Below are positions 16,148 to 25,694 of a stretch of DNA of 64,000 nucleotides, one piece after another. This DNA comes from Rahnella laticis (GTDB lineage Bacteria > Pseudomonadota > Gammaproteobacteria > Enterobacterales > Enterobacteriaceae). Position 1 is the stretch's first letter. Every line of letters starts with the position of its first letter. The notes under the pieces were generated by a model. It was not told the DNA's origin. It saw only the letters and a list, made by a program, of their open reading frames with translations, and searched no databases. The stretch spans positions 124,001-188,000 of the forward strand of contig NZ_JADOBI010000004.1 in NCBI RefSeq assembly GCF_015644585.1, in the 5' to 3' direction. Made by a program: the position numbers and the translations under genes.

Positions 16148-17088
16148 ACACCGTTCCCTGTCGTCGTCAGATCCGCAAAATGCAGCACACCGACCGGCTG
16201 CCCGTGCTCATCCACCACCGGCAGTTGCTGAACCTGTTGCGCGACAAACTTTGACAGCGCCTGGCTCAGGCTCATCGACGCCACCAGAGGTTTTTCGTTA
16301 CCGGCGTAATATTCGCCCTGCCGCGTGCGCGAACCGACTTCCTGCAAGGACAGCAAACGGATGCCCATATCGCTGCCGCCAAAGAAATCACGCACGAAAG
16401 GCGTCGCCGGTTTGGTCAGTAATTCCAGCGGCGTGCCTTGCTGTACCACCTGCCCGTCGTTGAGCAGCACGATGCGGTCGGCCAGCGCCAGCGCTTCGTC
16501 GATGTCGTGCGTCACCAGCACAATGGTGCGGTGCGAAAGTTTATGAATACGCGCCACTTCTTCCTGCAACGTCGCGCGCGTCACCGGATCGAGCGCGCCA
16601 AACGGTTCGTCCATCAGCAACACTTCCGGGTCTGATGCCAGCGCACGCGCCACGCCGACACGCTGCTGCTGCCCGCCGGAAAGCTGGTGCGGATAACGCG
16701 TGCGGAACTGTTTCGGATCCAGGCTCAGCAGCTCGAGCAATTCGGTCACGCGGTCGCGGATTTTGGCCTTCGGCCATTTCAGCAGCTGCGGCACGGTGGC
16801 GATGTTCTCCTCCACCGTCCAGTGCGGAAACAGACCAATCGACTGAATGGCGTACCCCATCCGGCGGCGTAAATCCTGCGCGCGAAATTTTTCAATCGGT
16901 TCACCGGCAAAGAGAATTTCGCCGCGATCGTGCTCTTCCAGCCGGTTGATCATCTTCAGCGTGGTGGATTTCCCCGAACCGGACGTGCCGATCAGCACGG
17001 TGAACTCGCCTTTGGCCATTTCCAGCGTCAGGTCACGCACGACCGCCTTGCCAGCGAAGTGTTTACTTACCTGCTTGAAATGAATCAT
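16144..17088 (-). CDS. yehX: Osmoprotectant ABC transporter ATPase YehX
   Basis: ATPase of 314 residues: Walker [10 protein letters not shown] (about 34-42), Q-loop YAIQSIG, signature LSGGQQQR and Walker [12 protein letters not shown]-terminal region (about 245-305, [19 protein letters not shown]) has the CBS-domain pattern that in OpuA/ProV-type ATPases senses ionic strength. It drives uptake through YehW and YehY. 4-bp overlaps with both neighbours indicate one coupled operon. Confidence 0.92.
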   Translation of the reverse strand: MIHFKQVSKHFAGKAVVRDLTLEMAKGEFTVLIGTSGSGKSTTLKMINRLEEHDRGEILFAGEPIEKFRAQDLRRRMGYAIQSIGLFPHWTVEENIATVPQLLKWPKAKIRDRVTELLELLSLDPKQFRTRYPHQLSGGQQQRVGVARALASDPEVLLMDEPFGALDPVTRATLQEEVARIHKLSHRTIVLVTHDIDEALALADRIVLLNDGQVVQQGTPLELLTKPATPFVRDFFGGSDMGIRLLSLQEVGSRTRQGEYYAGNEKPLVASMSLSQALSKFVAQQVQQLPVVDEHGQPVGVLHFADLTTTGNGV

Positions 17089-18254
17089 CTGCGTGAAGTT
17101 TCCAAAATTGAGACTGCGAATTTAAAGAGGCTGTCGACCACTACGGCCATCAGAACCGCCGGGATCACCCCGAGCAGCACCAGATCCAGCGCGCTGCTTA
17201 ACAGACCCTGGAACATAATCGCCCCCAGCCCGCCCGCGCCGATCAGCGCCGCCACCATCGCCATTCCGACCGTTTGCACCGCCACAATACGGATGCCGGT
17301 GAGGATGACCGGCAGCGCGATCGGCATCTGGACGCGGAAAAAGACCTGCCCGCGGTTCATGCCCATGCCGCGCGCGGATTCCGTCACCGCCTCCGGCACG
17401 GAATCGAGCCCGGCAATTACGCCGCGCACCAGCGGCAACAGGGAATAAAGCACCAGCGCGATAATCGCCGGGGCCAGCCCGATACCGCTGATCCCATGTT
17501 CGGCCAGCCACGGCAGCGCTTTTGCCAGCCCGGCCAGCGGCGCAAGCAGCAGGCCAAACAGCGCAATCGACGGCACGGTCTGAATAATATTGAGCACCGA
17601 CAGCACCGGCCCGCGCCAGCGCGCATTGCGATGACAGAGCAAACCGACCGGCAGGCCGATCAGCACCGCAGGCACCAGCGTGCCCAACAAAATTCCCAGA
17701 TGCTGCCAGAGTGCGTCGTTAAACACGTCCGAACGGTTGTCATACTCTTTCAGCAGCGACAGCTCCGAAAGCTGGCCGTAAAACAGCAGCAAAATCACCG
17801 GGATCAGCATCTGGATATTGAGCAAAATGCGCAGGGTGTGATTGCGGGTAAAACGGGAAATAGCGTCGGAGGCAATCAGCAGACACAGCGCCGCTGCCGC
17901 CCAGAAACCGCCGCCGAGCGAGGTGCGCGCAATGCTGTCTTCGTTGCCACCGGTCAGTTGCACAGCGGTGTGTCCGGCCAGCCAGACCAGCGCCGCCAGC
18001 AGAATCTCAGCCAGCAACATCACCAGTAAATGGCTGCGGCCAAATAACGTAAGAAAAGCACTCACCACCAGCAATATCACCGGCAGAAGCACGAAAAAGG
18101 TGTAACCGTGGAGCAGCGAGGCCAGTGAAATGCCCTGTCCCGACACCAGCCGGTTAGGGGCATGACTAAGAAAGGCCAGTCCGGAACCGGCCAGCAATAA
18201 CAGGAAAACCAGCGTCAGCAATACGCGGTTTTTAACGGGTGAATGATGAGCCAA
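17085..18254 (-). CDS. yehY: Osmoprotectant ABC transporter permease YehY
   Basis: Permease of 389 residues, as in E. coli YehY (385). The N-terminal third has several extra hydrophobic segments. The C-terminal part is the BPD_transp_1 domain with the EAA-like loop TESARGMGMNRGQVFFRVQ. It is the second gene of the operon, 60 bp after osmF, the gap expected where the binding protein is made in excess. The stop overlaps yehX by 4 bp. Confidence 0.9.
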   Translation of the reverse strand: MAHHSPVKNRVLLTLVFLLLLAGSGLAFLSHAPNRLVSGQGISLASLLHGYTFFVLLPVILLVVSAFLTLFGRSHLLVMLLAEILLAALVWLAGHTAVQLTGGNEDSIARTSLGGGFWAAAALCLLIASDAISRFTRNHTLRILLNIQMLIPVILLLFYGQLSELSLLKEYDNRSDVFNDALWQHLGILLGTLVPAVLIGLPVGLLCHRNARWRGPVLSVLNIIQTVPSIALFGLLLAPLAGLAKALPWLAEHGISGIGLAPAIIALVLYSLLPLVRGVIAGLDSVPEAVTESARGMGMNRGQVFFRVQMPIALPVILTGIRIVAVQTVGMAMVAALIGAGGLGAIMFQGLLSSALDLVLLGVIPAVLMAVVVDSLFKFAVSILETSRR

Positions 18255-18314
18255 AACGTTACCTGATTTCAGTGAACACGGCCCGAAGGCCGCGTTCAGG
18301 GCGTCACTGCCCGA

Positions 18315-19250
18315 TTATTTTTTAACGAAACCTTTGTCCTGCAAATACTTCGCCGCGACCTTCTTCGCATCCTGACCATCAACCGCAATTTTCGCATTCA
18401 GCGTTTGCAGCGTTTTGGTATCGAGAGAAGCAAAGACCGGTTTCAGCAGATCAGGAATGTTCGGATGCGCTTTCAGCGCGGCTTCGCGGATGATCGGCGC
18501 TGGCGCATAAATGGGCTGCACGCCTTTCGGATCTTCCAGCGTTTGCAGGCCGAGCGCGGCCACCGGGCCGTCGGTGCCATACGCCATCGCGGCGTTCACA
18601 CCGGACGTTTTTTCCGCCGCTGCTTTTATTGTCACCGCCGTATCACCGCCCGCCAGCGACAACAGTTGTTGCTGATTCAGCTTGAAGCCGTAGGCATTTT
18701 CAAACGCCGGTAACGCATCCGGACGCTCGATAAATTCTGCCGACGCCGCCAGTTTGAAATCCCCGCCGCTGCTGATGAATTTGCCCAAATCGGCCAGCGA
18801 TTTCAGATCATGCGCACTCGCCACATCCTGACGCACCGCGATTGTCCAGGTGTTATTCGCCGGAGACGGATCAAGCCAGACAATCTTGTTCTGGTCGTAA
18901 TCGAGTTTTTTCACTTTATCGAAACCGGCCTGCGCATTTTTCCACGCCGGATCTTTTTCATTAGAGAAGAAGAACGCACCGTTACCGGTGTATTCCGGGT
19001 AAATATCGATTTCCCCGGCGGTGATCGCGCCGCGCACCACTTTGGTCGTACCCAGCTGCAATTTATTGGTGGTGTGAATGCCGTTGGCTTCCAGCACCTG
19101 AATAATGATGTTACCCAGCAAAGACCCTTCGGTATCGATTTTCGAGCCAACACGCACTGTATCGTCTGCCGCGTGCGCGGTGAAACTCATGGCCGACAGC
19201 GCCAGCATTGCTGCGGTCAGTCCCCGCACCCGCCCTTTTATTGCAGTCAT
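18315..19250 (-). CDS. osmF: Osmoprotectant-binding protein OsmF (YehZ)
   Basis: Periplasmic binding protein of 311 residues with a signal peptide ending near AHAAD (about 27). The OpuAC-type domain starts VRVGSKIDTEGSLLGNI and includes the IYPEYTGNG ligand loop (about 82-90). It delivers a quaternary amine such as glycine betaine to YehYXW. First gene of the operon; the promoter must lie in 19251-19614, shared with the divergent MFS gene. Confidence 0.9.
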   Translation of the reverse strand: MTAIKGRVRGLTAAMLALSAMSFTAHAADDTVRVGSKIDTEGSLLGNIIIQVLEANGIHTTNKLQLGTTKVVRGAITAGEIDIYPEYTGNGAFFFSNEKDPAWKNAQAGFDKVKKLDYDQNKIVWLDPSPANNTWTIAVRQDVASAHDLKSLADLGKFISSGGDFKLAASAEFIERPDALPAFENAYGFKLNQQQLLSLAGGDTAVTIKAAAEKTSGVNAAMAYGTDGPVAALGLQTLEDPKGVQPIYAPAPIIREAALKAHPNIPDLLKPVFASLDTKTLQTLNAKIAVDGQDAKKVAAKYLQDKGFVKK

Positions 19251-19614
19251 GGTATGTCCTCTTATTGATTTTTTTTAGATTGTGTCGCCGGGCGACAGAC
19301 TTTCAAATTGGCTTTCATCAGTGAAAACAGCGTGCTAACAAGGATAGTCCAATTTTGCGCAGGCTGAAGAAGGGTAATCCAAAAACCCGGATTGACGTAT
19401 TGCCAAAAACTGCAAAGTATTTTCAATAAATTAGCATTGAATCAAGGCGCTAAACGGGCGCGCCAAAACGCCGGTTTATTGATGAGGAATGGGTCTTAGA
19501 TCACTTAGCTTTAACTTATAGCCATTTGTTTTTACGTATCGCTGAATCAGGACTTGTGACCGGCATCACCTCGCCTCTATGCTGGTTTTTTTGTCAAAAA
19601 GCGTAAACACAACA
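19251..19614. other. Intergenic region between osmF and MFS gene
   Basis: Divergent promoter region of 364 bp, AT-richer than its flanks near 19370-19430. No RNA gene, terminator or obvious repeat is seen. It holds a GGGCGCGCC run near 19457 and no clear -10/-35 pair that I would defend. Confidence 0.5.
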
Positions 19615-21111
19615 ATGTCTGATTCAATTGCGGCCTCTCCCGCCGCCTCTTCAGGGGATTACAGCGCAGATTCTGCGTCTGACAAGCCGGTGGTGATTCG
19701 TTCCGCTGCCGATATTACTCAGTTAGTGAACCGTGGCGCTGCGAAAATCAGCGACGCGCGCATCGTGATTGCTATCGCACTGGGCGGCGTTTTCCTCGAC
19801 GCTTACGACCTCGGCGCGCTGGCCTTCGGGATGAAAGATATCACCCGCCAGTTCGGCCTGACGCCTTCCGGCGCGGGTTTTGTCGCTTCCGCGATCACCT
19901 TCGGGGCGATTGTCGGCGCGCTTTTTGGCGGCTATCTGACCGACAAAATTGGCCGTTACCGTGTCTTTATGGCCGACATGTTCTTCTTCGTGATTGCCGC
20001 ACTGGCCTGTGCTTTTGCGCCTAACGAATGGGTGCTCGGCGGCTCGCGCTTTGTGATGGGCCTCGGCGTCGGTATCGATTTACCGGTCGCGATGGCGTTT
20101 CTGGCGGAGTTCTCAAAGCTTCAGGGGCGCGGCAATAAAGCCTCGCGCGTGGCGATGTGGTGCCCAACGTGGTACGCCGCCATCAGCGTTTCCTATTTGC
20201 TGGTTCTGCTGCTTTACGCGGTATTGCCCGCCACGCACACCGACTGGCTGTGGCGTTTAATCCTCGGTTTTGGCGCGGTTCCGGCCATTCTGATTATCGC
20301 TATCCGTCACCGTTATATGAATGAATCACCGGTCTGGGCGGCAAATCAGGGCGACCTGCAAAGTGCGGCGGCTATCCTGCGTAAATCTTACAATATCAAT
20401 GCGGTGGTTGCGGATGACGCAGACAAAACGCCGCAGGTGAAGGTACGTAAAGCCGCCTGGCGCAACTACGGCACGCTGTTACAGGGCGTTTACCTGCGCC
20501 GCACCGTGCTGGCTACGGTGACCGCCGTCGCATCGTCATTTGCCTACAACGCCGTGGCGTTCGGTCTGCCGGTGATTCTGTCGAGCTTCCTGCAACAATC
20601 GATGATCAGTACTATTTTGTTCTCGCTCGGCCTGAACCTGTGCTTCGCGTTTGTCGGCGGCCTGATTGCCGTGCGCTATGTGTCTAAATTTGGCGCATGG
20701 AAAATGACTTATGCCGGTTACGCCTGCCAGCTCGTTGCGATGATCGGCCTCGCGCTGGTTGGCCGTCCGGCAGACGGCGGCGAAGCGGCGATTTCCATCG
20801 CGATGCTGGCATTGTTCCTGTTCGGTCAGGGCTTCGGGCCGGGTTCGCACACTATGACATTTGCCTCGCTGAGCTACCCGACGTCGCTGCGCGGCATGGG
20901 TGTCGGTTTCAACCAGACGCTGATGCGTTCGAGTTCAACGGTTTCCCTGTTCCTGTTCCCGGTGCTTTCCGCCGCGTTAGGCACAGGCGTGTTTTGGGTG
21001 ATCGCGTTAGCGCCGCTGGCGGGGCTTATCGTGCTGACGGCGATACGCTGGGAGCCATCGGGGTATGACGTGGATGCAGAGGATTTTGATGTGCCGGTGC
21101 CGCGGCACTGA
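19615..21111 (+). CDS. MFS transporter (sugar/metabolite:H+ symporter type)
   Basis: Inner-membrane carrier of 498 residues with 12 predicted segments. GYLTDKIGRYRVF follows segment 2 (the classical MFS GxxxDxxGRR-like loop); the N-terminal about 40 residues are Ser/Ala-rich and cytosolic. The frame is open from ATG 19579; neither that nor ATG 19615 has a good ribosome-binding site, and I prefer 19615 since it begins the Ser/Ala-rich tail. A long central loop (about 220-265) separates the two halves. The substrate cannot be assigned. Repeat elements follow directly downstream. Confidence 0.8.
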   Translation: MSDSIAASPAASSGDYSADSASDKPVVIRSAADITQLVNRGAAKISDARIVIAIALGGVFLDAYDLGALAFGMKDITRQFGLTPSGAGFVASAITFGAIVGALFGGYLTDKIGRYRVFMADMFFFVIAALACAFAPNEWVLGGSRFVMGLGVGIDLPVAMAFLAEFSKLQGRGNKASRVAMWCPTWYAAISVSYLLVLLLYAVLPATHTDWLWRLILGFGAVPAILIIAIRHRYMNESPVWAANQGDLQSAAAILRKSYNINAVVADDADKTPQVKVRKAAWRNYGTLLQGVYLRRTVLATVTAVASSFAYNAVAFGLPVILSSFLQQSMISTILFSLGLNLCFAFVGGLIAVRYVSKFGAWKMTYAGYACQLVAMIGLALVGRPADGGEAAISIAMLALFLFGQGFGPGSHTMTFASLSYPTSLRGMGVGFNQTLMRSSSTVSLFLFPVLSAALGTGVFWVIALAPLAGLIVLTAIRWEPSGYDVDAEDFDVPVPRH

Positions 21112-21149
21112 CGGCTTAACATCTTTCAGAAAGGTGAAAGTTTCGGTTT

Positions 21150-21385
21150 TTCATGAGCGGTGCCCACTCAGCGACTGATGCCTAAACCGACGAGAGAGGA
21201 AAGTGCTTTTCCTCTCTCGACTCTCCTCGCTTTTTTCCAACACGCGCTACCGCTGGGTCGATGGACATATTCTGTCACTCCGGCGTGTGGCGCGAAATCT
21301 TGCCGCTACGCGGTGCCTTCCCTGCGGGCTTCGAGCCTTGCAGTCTCGAACCCTCGGTCAGCAAAATTTCTGAGCGCGCCATCTA
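21150..21385 (-). repeat. Dispersed repeat copy R2', minus orientation, with covarying hairpin
   Basis: Diverged reverse-strand copy: core from about 21239 leftmost to about 21385, clearest at 21241-21340 when compared with 1-170. On its outer side, 19 nt from the core end, is a perfect 12-bp stem (21191-21202 with 21208-21219, 5-nt loop) whose sequence differs from those of the other copies. Beyond the stem the reverse strand reads TCGGTTTAGGC, matching TCGGTTTCGGC at the same place in R3. Confidence 0.7.
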
Positions 21386-21407
21386 TCCTTTCTCAAAAAA
21401 TAACAAT

Positions 21408-21530
21408 GATTTGGTTTGCTCCTCCCCCTGCGAAGGGGGAGGCCGGGAGGGGGTTTAGCAGGCCACTGTGTCGCTAAAACCAACACCCCATCCCGGCCTT
21501 CCCCTCGTGAGAGGGGAAGGAGCAAATCAA
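21408..21530. repeat. Intergenic palindromic element P2
   Basis: Second member of the CTCCCC/GGGGAG family. The left arm CCTCCCCCTGCGAAGGGGG (from 21421) and the right arm around 21499-21520 are each hairpins and are mutually inverted; TTTGCTCC and GGAGCAAA mark the outer ends. It lies exactly between the two inverted copies R2' and R2. Confidence 0.8.
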
Positions 21531-21548
21531 AACCAGCCAGCATGAATC

Positions 21549-21830
21549 TTTCGAATTAAATAGCCACTGGCCGCTTTCAAAACGACGTTGAGCGAGCGGT
21601 GAGAAACGGCGAGAGTCTTTTTACGAGCAGGTTCGAACCCGAAGCGAAAGTACCGCGCAGCGGCGGCGTTTGCGGCACTAGCCGGAGTTGCTGAAACATA
21701 GCCAGCGAGCGGTAGCGCGCAGTGAAAGAACCCGGGGGTCTTGGGGGCGGCGGCGATATGCCGCCCCCAAGTCGGTGTGGGCCGACGCCCACGACCTTGA
21801 ACTTAATGCCAGTTTGGGCGGCGAGCCCAG
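21549..21830 (+). repeat. Dispersed repeat copy R2 with covarying hairpins
   Basis: Core 21568-21723, about 90 percent identical by eye to 312-467. After 16 nt there is a 12-bp perfect stem (21740-21751 with 21760-21771, 8-nt loop), TCGGT, a second stem GTGGGC/GCCCAC (21777-21782 with 21787-21792), and a further TGGGC/GCCCA hairpin at 21815-21829 that matches the short hairpin of R1. Stem sequences differ from R1 while pairing is kept. No protein is evident. Confidence 0.85.
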
Positions 21831-21887
21831 GTTTATGACCTAAGCCCAGGCGGCAAACTAAAAACCACCCCGAAGCCTGGTCTGGCT

Positions 21888-22994
21888 TCAGATCACCGCG
21901 CTTCTCGGCGCAAACACAAACCCGATTCCATTCTCGATCATCGCCCCGACCAGTTCAAATCCGCCATTCGGTTTCCCTTTTGCGTATTCCAGTTCACTGG
22001 TAAATATCGGGCTGACCCAGAACTGATTCACCGGATCGCCATAAATCTCTGGCAGGTCCATTTTATCGGCCGGGCCGCACAGGGCGGAGGAAATGACGTG
22101 GCCTTCGAAGCCCAACGGTGCCATCGGGGACATCAGCGTGTGGCCTTCGCCGAGCCAGCTGAGCGTGGTCCACGGGATTTGCGCATAACCGGACAGCGCG
22201 CTCGCCATCTGCACGGCGTTTTCTTCAGTGACGTATTCTTTCCCGACGGAAAATGCCAGTTCAATGCGACGGTGCTTTTCGGCTTCATCGTTGAAAATGA
22301 TGTCGATTTGCGGCATCGGACGGATGCTCATGCCGACGGTGAAGAAGTAATAATTCTCATCGTCTTCGTGCTGAGAAATCGCCATCGGAGGCCAGCTGCC
22401 CTGGTTAATCAGATAATATTTCAGCGAAGGGCCAAAGCGATCTTCGTAGGATTCGAGCAGTTTGCGCTGGATTTTCGGCCATGGATTGCTGAATTCATTT
22501 TGCCAGTCACGCCAGAATAAACGGGTCTTTTCCGCCAACTCGCACTGCGTATTCGTCGAGGCGGAACCGAGCGGGAAAGTCAGCGGGTTCTGCGCGATGC
22601 ACCCGGCGGAATAACACACCGAGTGATCGATATACAAACTCCAGCCGGGGATCACCGCCAGCAGCAACCCCTGATACCACAACGCCGCGCCGTCATCGCT
22701 TTCGTTCCACAGGATCTGAATCTGCGACGGATCCAGCGGCGCTTCGCCTTCCAGATTGCGGCAATAAGGCGCGGCCAGCAGCGGCGCGATGCCCTGTTCG
22801 GTGGCAGCGGTGTCATCGTGTAAAGGCGCAGGCACCAGATTACGCACCCAGCAGGCACGCATTTTCGGAAAACGGTCACGCAGATCTTCGCGGGCGAAAA
22901 TGTAGAAATACACCACGCGGTTGTCCTGTTCGACCAGCGCGGTCAGGGTTTGTTTGTCGTTACTGACTTCAGCAACAATGTCGGACTGGCGCAT
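21888..22994 (-). CDS. Suppressor-of-fused-like domain protein
   Basis: Protein of 368 residues, no signal peptide or membrane segment. The C-terminal half (about 200-368) shows the pattern of the bacterial suppressor of fused (SUFU) domain: YYFFTVGMSIRPMPQ, RRIELAFSVG, then a WTTLSWLGEGHT-like loop and VSPIFTSELEYAKG near the end. The first half is unassigned. Bacterial SUFU proteins are often immunity proteins for polymorphic toxins, but no toxin gene is nearby. The gene stands alone between a repeat locus and abgR, with GAGGT before the ATG. Domain call moderate; role unknown. Confidence 0.6.
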   Translation of the reverse strand: MRQSDIVAEVSNDKQTLTALVEQDNRVVYFYIFAREDLRDRFPKMRACWVRNLVPAPLHDDTAATEQGIAPLLAAPYCRNLEGEAPLDPSQIQILWNESDDGAALWYQGLLLAVIPGWSLYIDHSVCYSAGCIAQNPLTFPLGSASTNTQCELAEKTRLFWRDWQNEFSNPWPKIQRKLLESYEDRFGPSLKYYLINQGSWPPMAISQHEDDENYYFFTVGMSIRPMPQIDIIFNDEAEKHRRIELAFSVGKEYVTEENAVQMASALSGYAQIPWTTLSWLGEGHTLMSPMAPLGFEGHVISSALCGPADKMDLPEIYGDPVNQFWVSPIFTSELEYAKGKPNGGFELVGAMIENGIGFVFAPRSAVI

Positions 22995-23135
22995 ATGACC
23001 TCGGCAATAGTAGGAAGCTTATTATTCCCTGTGATGGTCAGTGTAGAACGGATAAGCCAGCCCGATAACGGGCAATATTCCCAAAAATCCCCGATAAATC
23101 ATCAAAACACGCGCCTTTTACCCGAATGTGGTGGG

Positions 23136-24032
23136 TTACCGGCAATAAAGCCGGAACAGTTGCGCCAGATGTGCCGCCATCGGCGTCAGCGTGGTATCAC
23201 GTCGCTGAATGAGATAGAACGTCGCGGTCGGCAGCGGCAGATCCAAATCGAGCGCCACCAGGCTCTGGCCGATCACCGGGTCATTAATCACATCCACGGA
23301 TAACACGCTGAGGAAATCGGTTTTGGCAATCAGGCTGGTGCAGGACATAAACGTCTCGCAAATCACGCTGATATTCGGCTCGGCGTCCATCTCGCTAAAC
23401 ACTTCGCTGAGCAGTTTGTAATAACTTCCGCGCGGCGTCGGCATGGTCCAGTCACAGTGCAGCAATTCTTTCATTGAGCGCGCGTTTTGCATCGGATGCC
23501 CGCGTCTGGCGACCACGCGGTACTCTTTATCCATCAACTTTTCGTATAACAGTTCGTTATCAAAGGGGCCCTGATAATAGGTATTGACGGTGAAGTCCAG
23601 CTCGCCCTGGCGCAGTTCGGGGATCATCGACACCAGCTGGCCTTCGGCGATACGCACCTTCACATTGGGGAATTCCCGGTGAAAACGCTCGATCACTTCC
23701 GGCATGATGGTGCGCGCAATGCTGGCACCGACACCGATATTCACCCTGCCGCTGGTGCCGCCGAGGCGCTGAGCGATATCTTCCTGCGCCACGCGCAGCT
23801 CTTCCAGAATCAGGCTCGCGCGTTTAAAAAACGCGTCACCACAATCGGTTAGCGTCACGCCCTGACGGCGGCGGACAAATAATCTCGCGCCAAGCCCTTC
23901 TTCCAGCTCTTTAATCGATTTGGTCAGCGCAGGCTGGGAAAGATTGAGCAGACGGCTGGCGGCACGAATGCTGCCCTGCCGCGCCACGGACACAAACGCC
24001 CGCAGCTGATGCATTTTTATTTGTGATGGCAT
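23136..24032 (-). CDS. abgR: LysR-family regulator AbgR
   Basis: Regulator of 298 residues, divergent from abgA. It has an N-terminal winged helix (MHQLRAFVSVARQGSIRAAS, LNLSQPALTKSIKELE, about 7-45) and a LysR substrate domain from about 95. The frame is open to 24137, but ATG 24032 gives the usual short lead to the helix-turn-helix. It should regulate abgABT in response to p-aminobenzoyl-glutamate or a related folate breakdown product. The inverted repeat at 24043-24059 lies just upstream of its start and is a likely autoregulatory site. Confidence 0.85.
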   Translation of the reverse strand: MPSQIKMHQLRAFVSVARQGSIRAASRLLNLSQPALTKSIKELEEGLGARLFVRRRQGVTLTDCGDAFFKRASLILEELRVAQEDIAQRLGGTSGRVNIGVGASIARTIMPEVIERFHREFPNVKVRIAEGQLVSMIPELRQGELDFTVNTYYQGPFDNELLYEKLMDKEYRVVARRGHPMQNARSMKELLHCDWTMPTPRGSYYKLLSEVFSEMDAEPNISVICETFMSCTSLIAKTDFLSVLSVDVINDPVIGQSLVALDLDLPLPTATFYLIQRRDTTLTPMAAHLAQLFRLYCR

Positions 24033-24377
24033 GAGATTCTTTGATAACCCCTGATTATCACTAAGAAGATTTTGGCATCTTATATGCCCTGATCGCTTTG
24101 TGTACATTGAAAAACACATAAGGCAGACGTTCGTCATAAAACGCTGACCGATACGACGGCAAAAATGCCGCGATGCAGTCCCTTCCGCCGGGCCTTTCCC
24201 TGCGGATTATTCCTCCAAACGGCAACAAATTACGGGTTACCGGTTTGCGCTTCGCGCCCGCCGGTCTGGGTTTGTTGTGCCAGTTTTCGTGCTCCGGCGC
24301 GCACTCCCCCAAACAAGATTTCCTCCTTTCTGCTTCTGGCAGAAAGCCTGCATGTCTGTAAAAAAAGAGAGTCCGTG
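24033..24377. other. abgR-abgA divergent control region
   Basis: Region of 345 bp holding both promoters. Apart from the LysR-type box at 24043-24059 I see no RNA gene or terminator. The open frame running from 24165 into abgA is probably not translated, since the abgA ATG at 24378 has its own site and matches the family length. Confidence 0.5.
24043..24059. promoter_or_regulatory. LysR-type box ATAA-N7-TTAT
   Basis: GATAACCCCTGATTATC: perfect 5-bp inverted arms spaced by 7 bp, containing the T-N11-A core of LysR-family sites, 11 bp upstream of the abgR start codon. Assignment to AbgR is by position. Confidence 0.5.
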
Positions 24378-25694
24378 ATGGTGAATGAGATTTCTGAACA
24401 CGTTGAACAGCTGTTCCCCGCCCTGCAAACACAACGTCGTGACCTGCATAAATACGCCGAATCCGGCTGGCTGGAATTTCGTACGTCCACGCTGGTGGCC
24501 GACCGGCTGGAGAAACTCGGGTACGCGCTGAAACTGGGCAAAGACGTTATCGATGCGGATTCGCGCATGGGTTTGCCTTCGGCCGCCGTGCTGGCCGAAC
24601 ATGAGCAACGCGCACTGGAACAGGGCGCAATTGCCCGCTGGATGCCGCATTTTTCCGGCGGTTTCACGGGCATTGTTGCCACGCTGGAAACCGGACGTCC
24701 CGGCCCGGTGATGGGATTTCGCGTCGACATGGATGCGCTGGATTTAAATGAAGTGCTCGACGAGGCGCACCGCCCGTTCCGCGAAGGATTTGCTTCTGCC
24801 AATAACGGCATGATGCACGCCTGCGGCCACGACGGGCACACCACGATCGGTTTAGGCCTGGCGGAAGTGCTGATGCAGGCGCGCGATAAGCTCTGCGGTA
24901 CGATCAAACTGATTTTCCAGCCTGCAGAAGAAGGCACGCGCGGCGCGAAATCCATGGTCGCGGCGGGCGTGGTCGATGACGTCGATTACTTCACCGCCGT
25001 CCATATCGGCACCGGCGTTCCGGCTAATCATATTGTCTGCGGCAACGACACGTTCATGGCCACCACCAAGCTCGACGTGCGCTTCACCGGCGTGGCATCG
25101 CATGCCGGTGGCAAACCGGAAGAAGGCCGCAACGCCCTGCTGGCGGCGGCGCAGGCCACGCTCGGTTTACACGCCATTCCCCGCCACAGTGGCGGCAGTT
25201 CACGGGTCAACGTCGGCGTATTGCAGGCAGGCACCGGCCGTAACGTCGTCGCCTCTTCCGCCATGATGAAAGTCGAAACGCGCGGTTCTACCAATGAGGT
25301 CAACGAATTCATTTATCAGCAGGCGCTGAAAGTGATTTCCGGCGCGGCCGAAATGCATCAGGTGAAATTCGACATCAAACTGATGGGCGCGGCGCAAAGC
25401 AGTAAACCGACGGCGGCGTGGGTCAATTACATCCATCAGCAGGCAGAAAAACTGGGTGAATTCGAAGAGATTATTGACCGTCAGGAAGGCGCGGCGGGCT
25501 CTGAAGACGCGACGTACATGATGGAACGTGTGAAAGCGCGCGGCGGCGAAGCCTCATACGTGATTTTCGGCACTGACCTGAGCGCAGGGCATCACAACGA
25601 GCTGTTTGATTTCGATGAAAAAGTGATGATGCAGGGCATCAAAACGCTGGCCGCACTGGCGCTGAATATCGCTGAATTCAAAGGGGAAAACTGA
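24378..25694 (+). CDS. abgA: p-Aminobenzoyl-glutamate hydrolase subunit A
   Basis: M20 metallopeptidase family protein of 438 residues (E. coli AbgA 436). With AbgB it cleaves p-aminobenzoyl-glutamate to p-aminobenzoate and glutamate in the cytosol. Metal-ligand motifs: MHACGHDGHT (about 138-147), PAEEGTRGAK and the late GHHNELFDFDE. ATG 24378 follows AGAGAG and gives the family start. The stop overlaps the abgB ATG (ATGA), which fits a fixed ratio of the two subunits. Confidence 0.92.
   Translation: MVNEISEHVEQLFPALQTQRRDLHKYAESGWLEFRTSTLVADRLEKLGYALKLGKDVIDADSRMGLPSAAVLAEHEQRALEQGAIARWMPHFSGGFTGIVATLETGRPGPVMGFRVDMDALDLNEVLDEAHRPFREGFASANNGMMHACGHDGHTTIGLGLAEVLMQARDKLCGTIKLIFQPAEEGTRGAKSMVAAGVVDDVDYFTAVHIGTGVPANHIVCGNDTFMATTKLDVRFTGVASHAGGKPEEGRNALLAAAQATLGLHAIPRHSGGSSRVNVGVLQAGTGRNVVASSAMMKVETRGSTNEVNEFIYQQALKVISGAAEMHQVKFDIKLMGAAQSSKPTAAWVNYIHQQAEKLGEFEEIIDRQEGAAGSEDATYMMERVKARGGEASYVIFGTDLSAGHHNELFDFDEKVMMQGIKTLAALALNIAEFKGEN

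Noticed and set aside
17274-18029. Open frame of 251 codons opposite yehY, rich in Gln, Arg and His
   Set aside because: Antisense shadow of yehY; low-complexity composition typical of reverse frames.
21888-22994. Toxin-immunity locus around the SUFU-like protein
   Set aside because: Neighbouring genes are an MFS carrier and abgR; no toxin, VgrG, Rhs or CdiA-like sequence is present.
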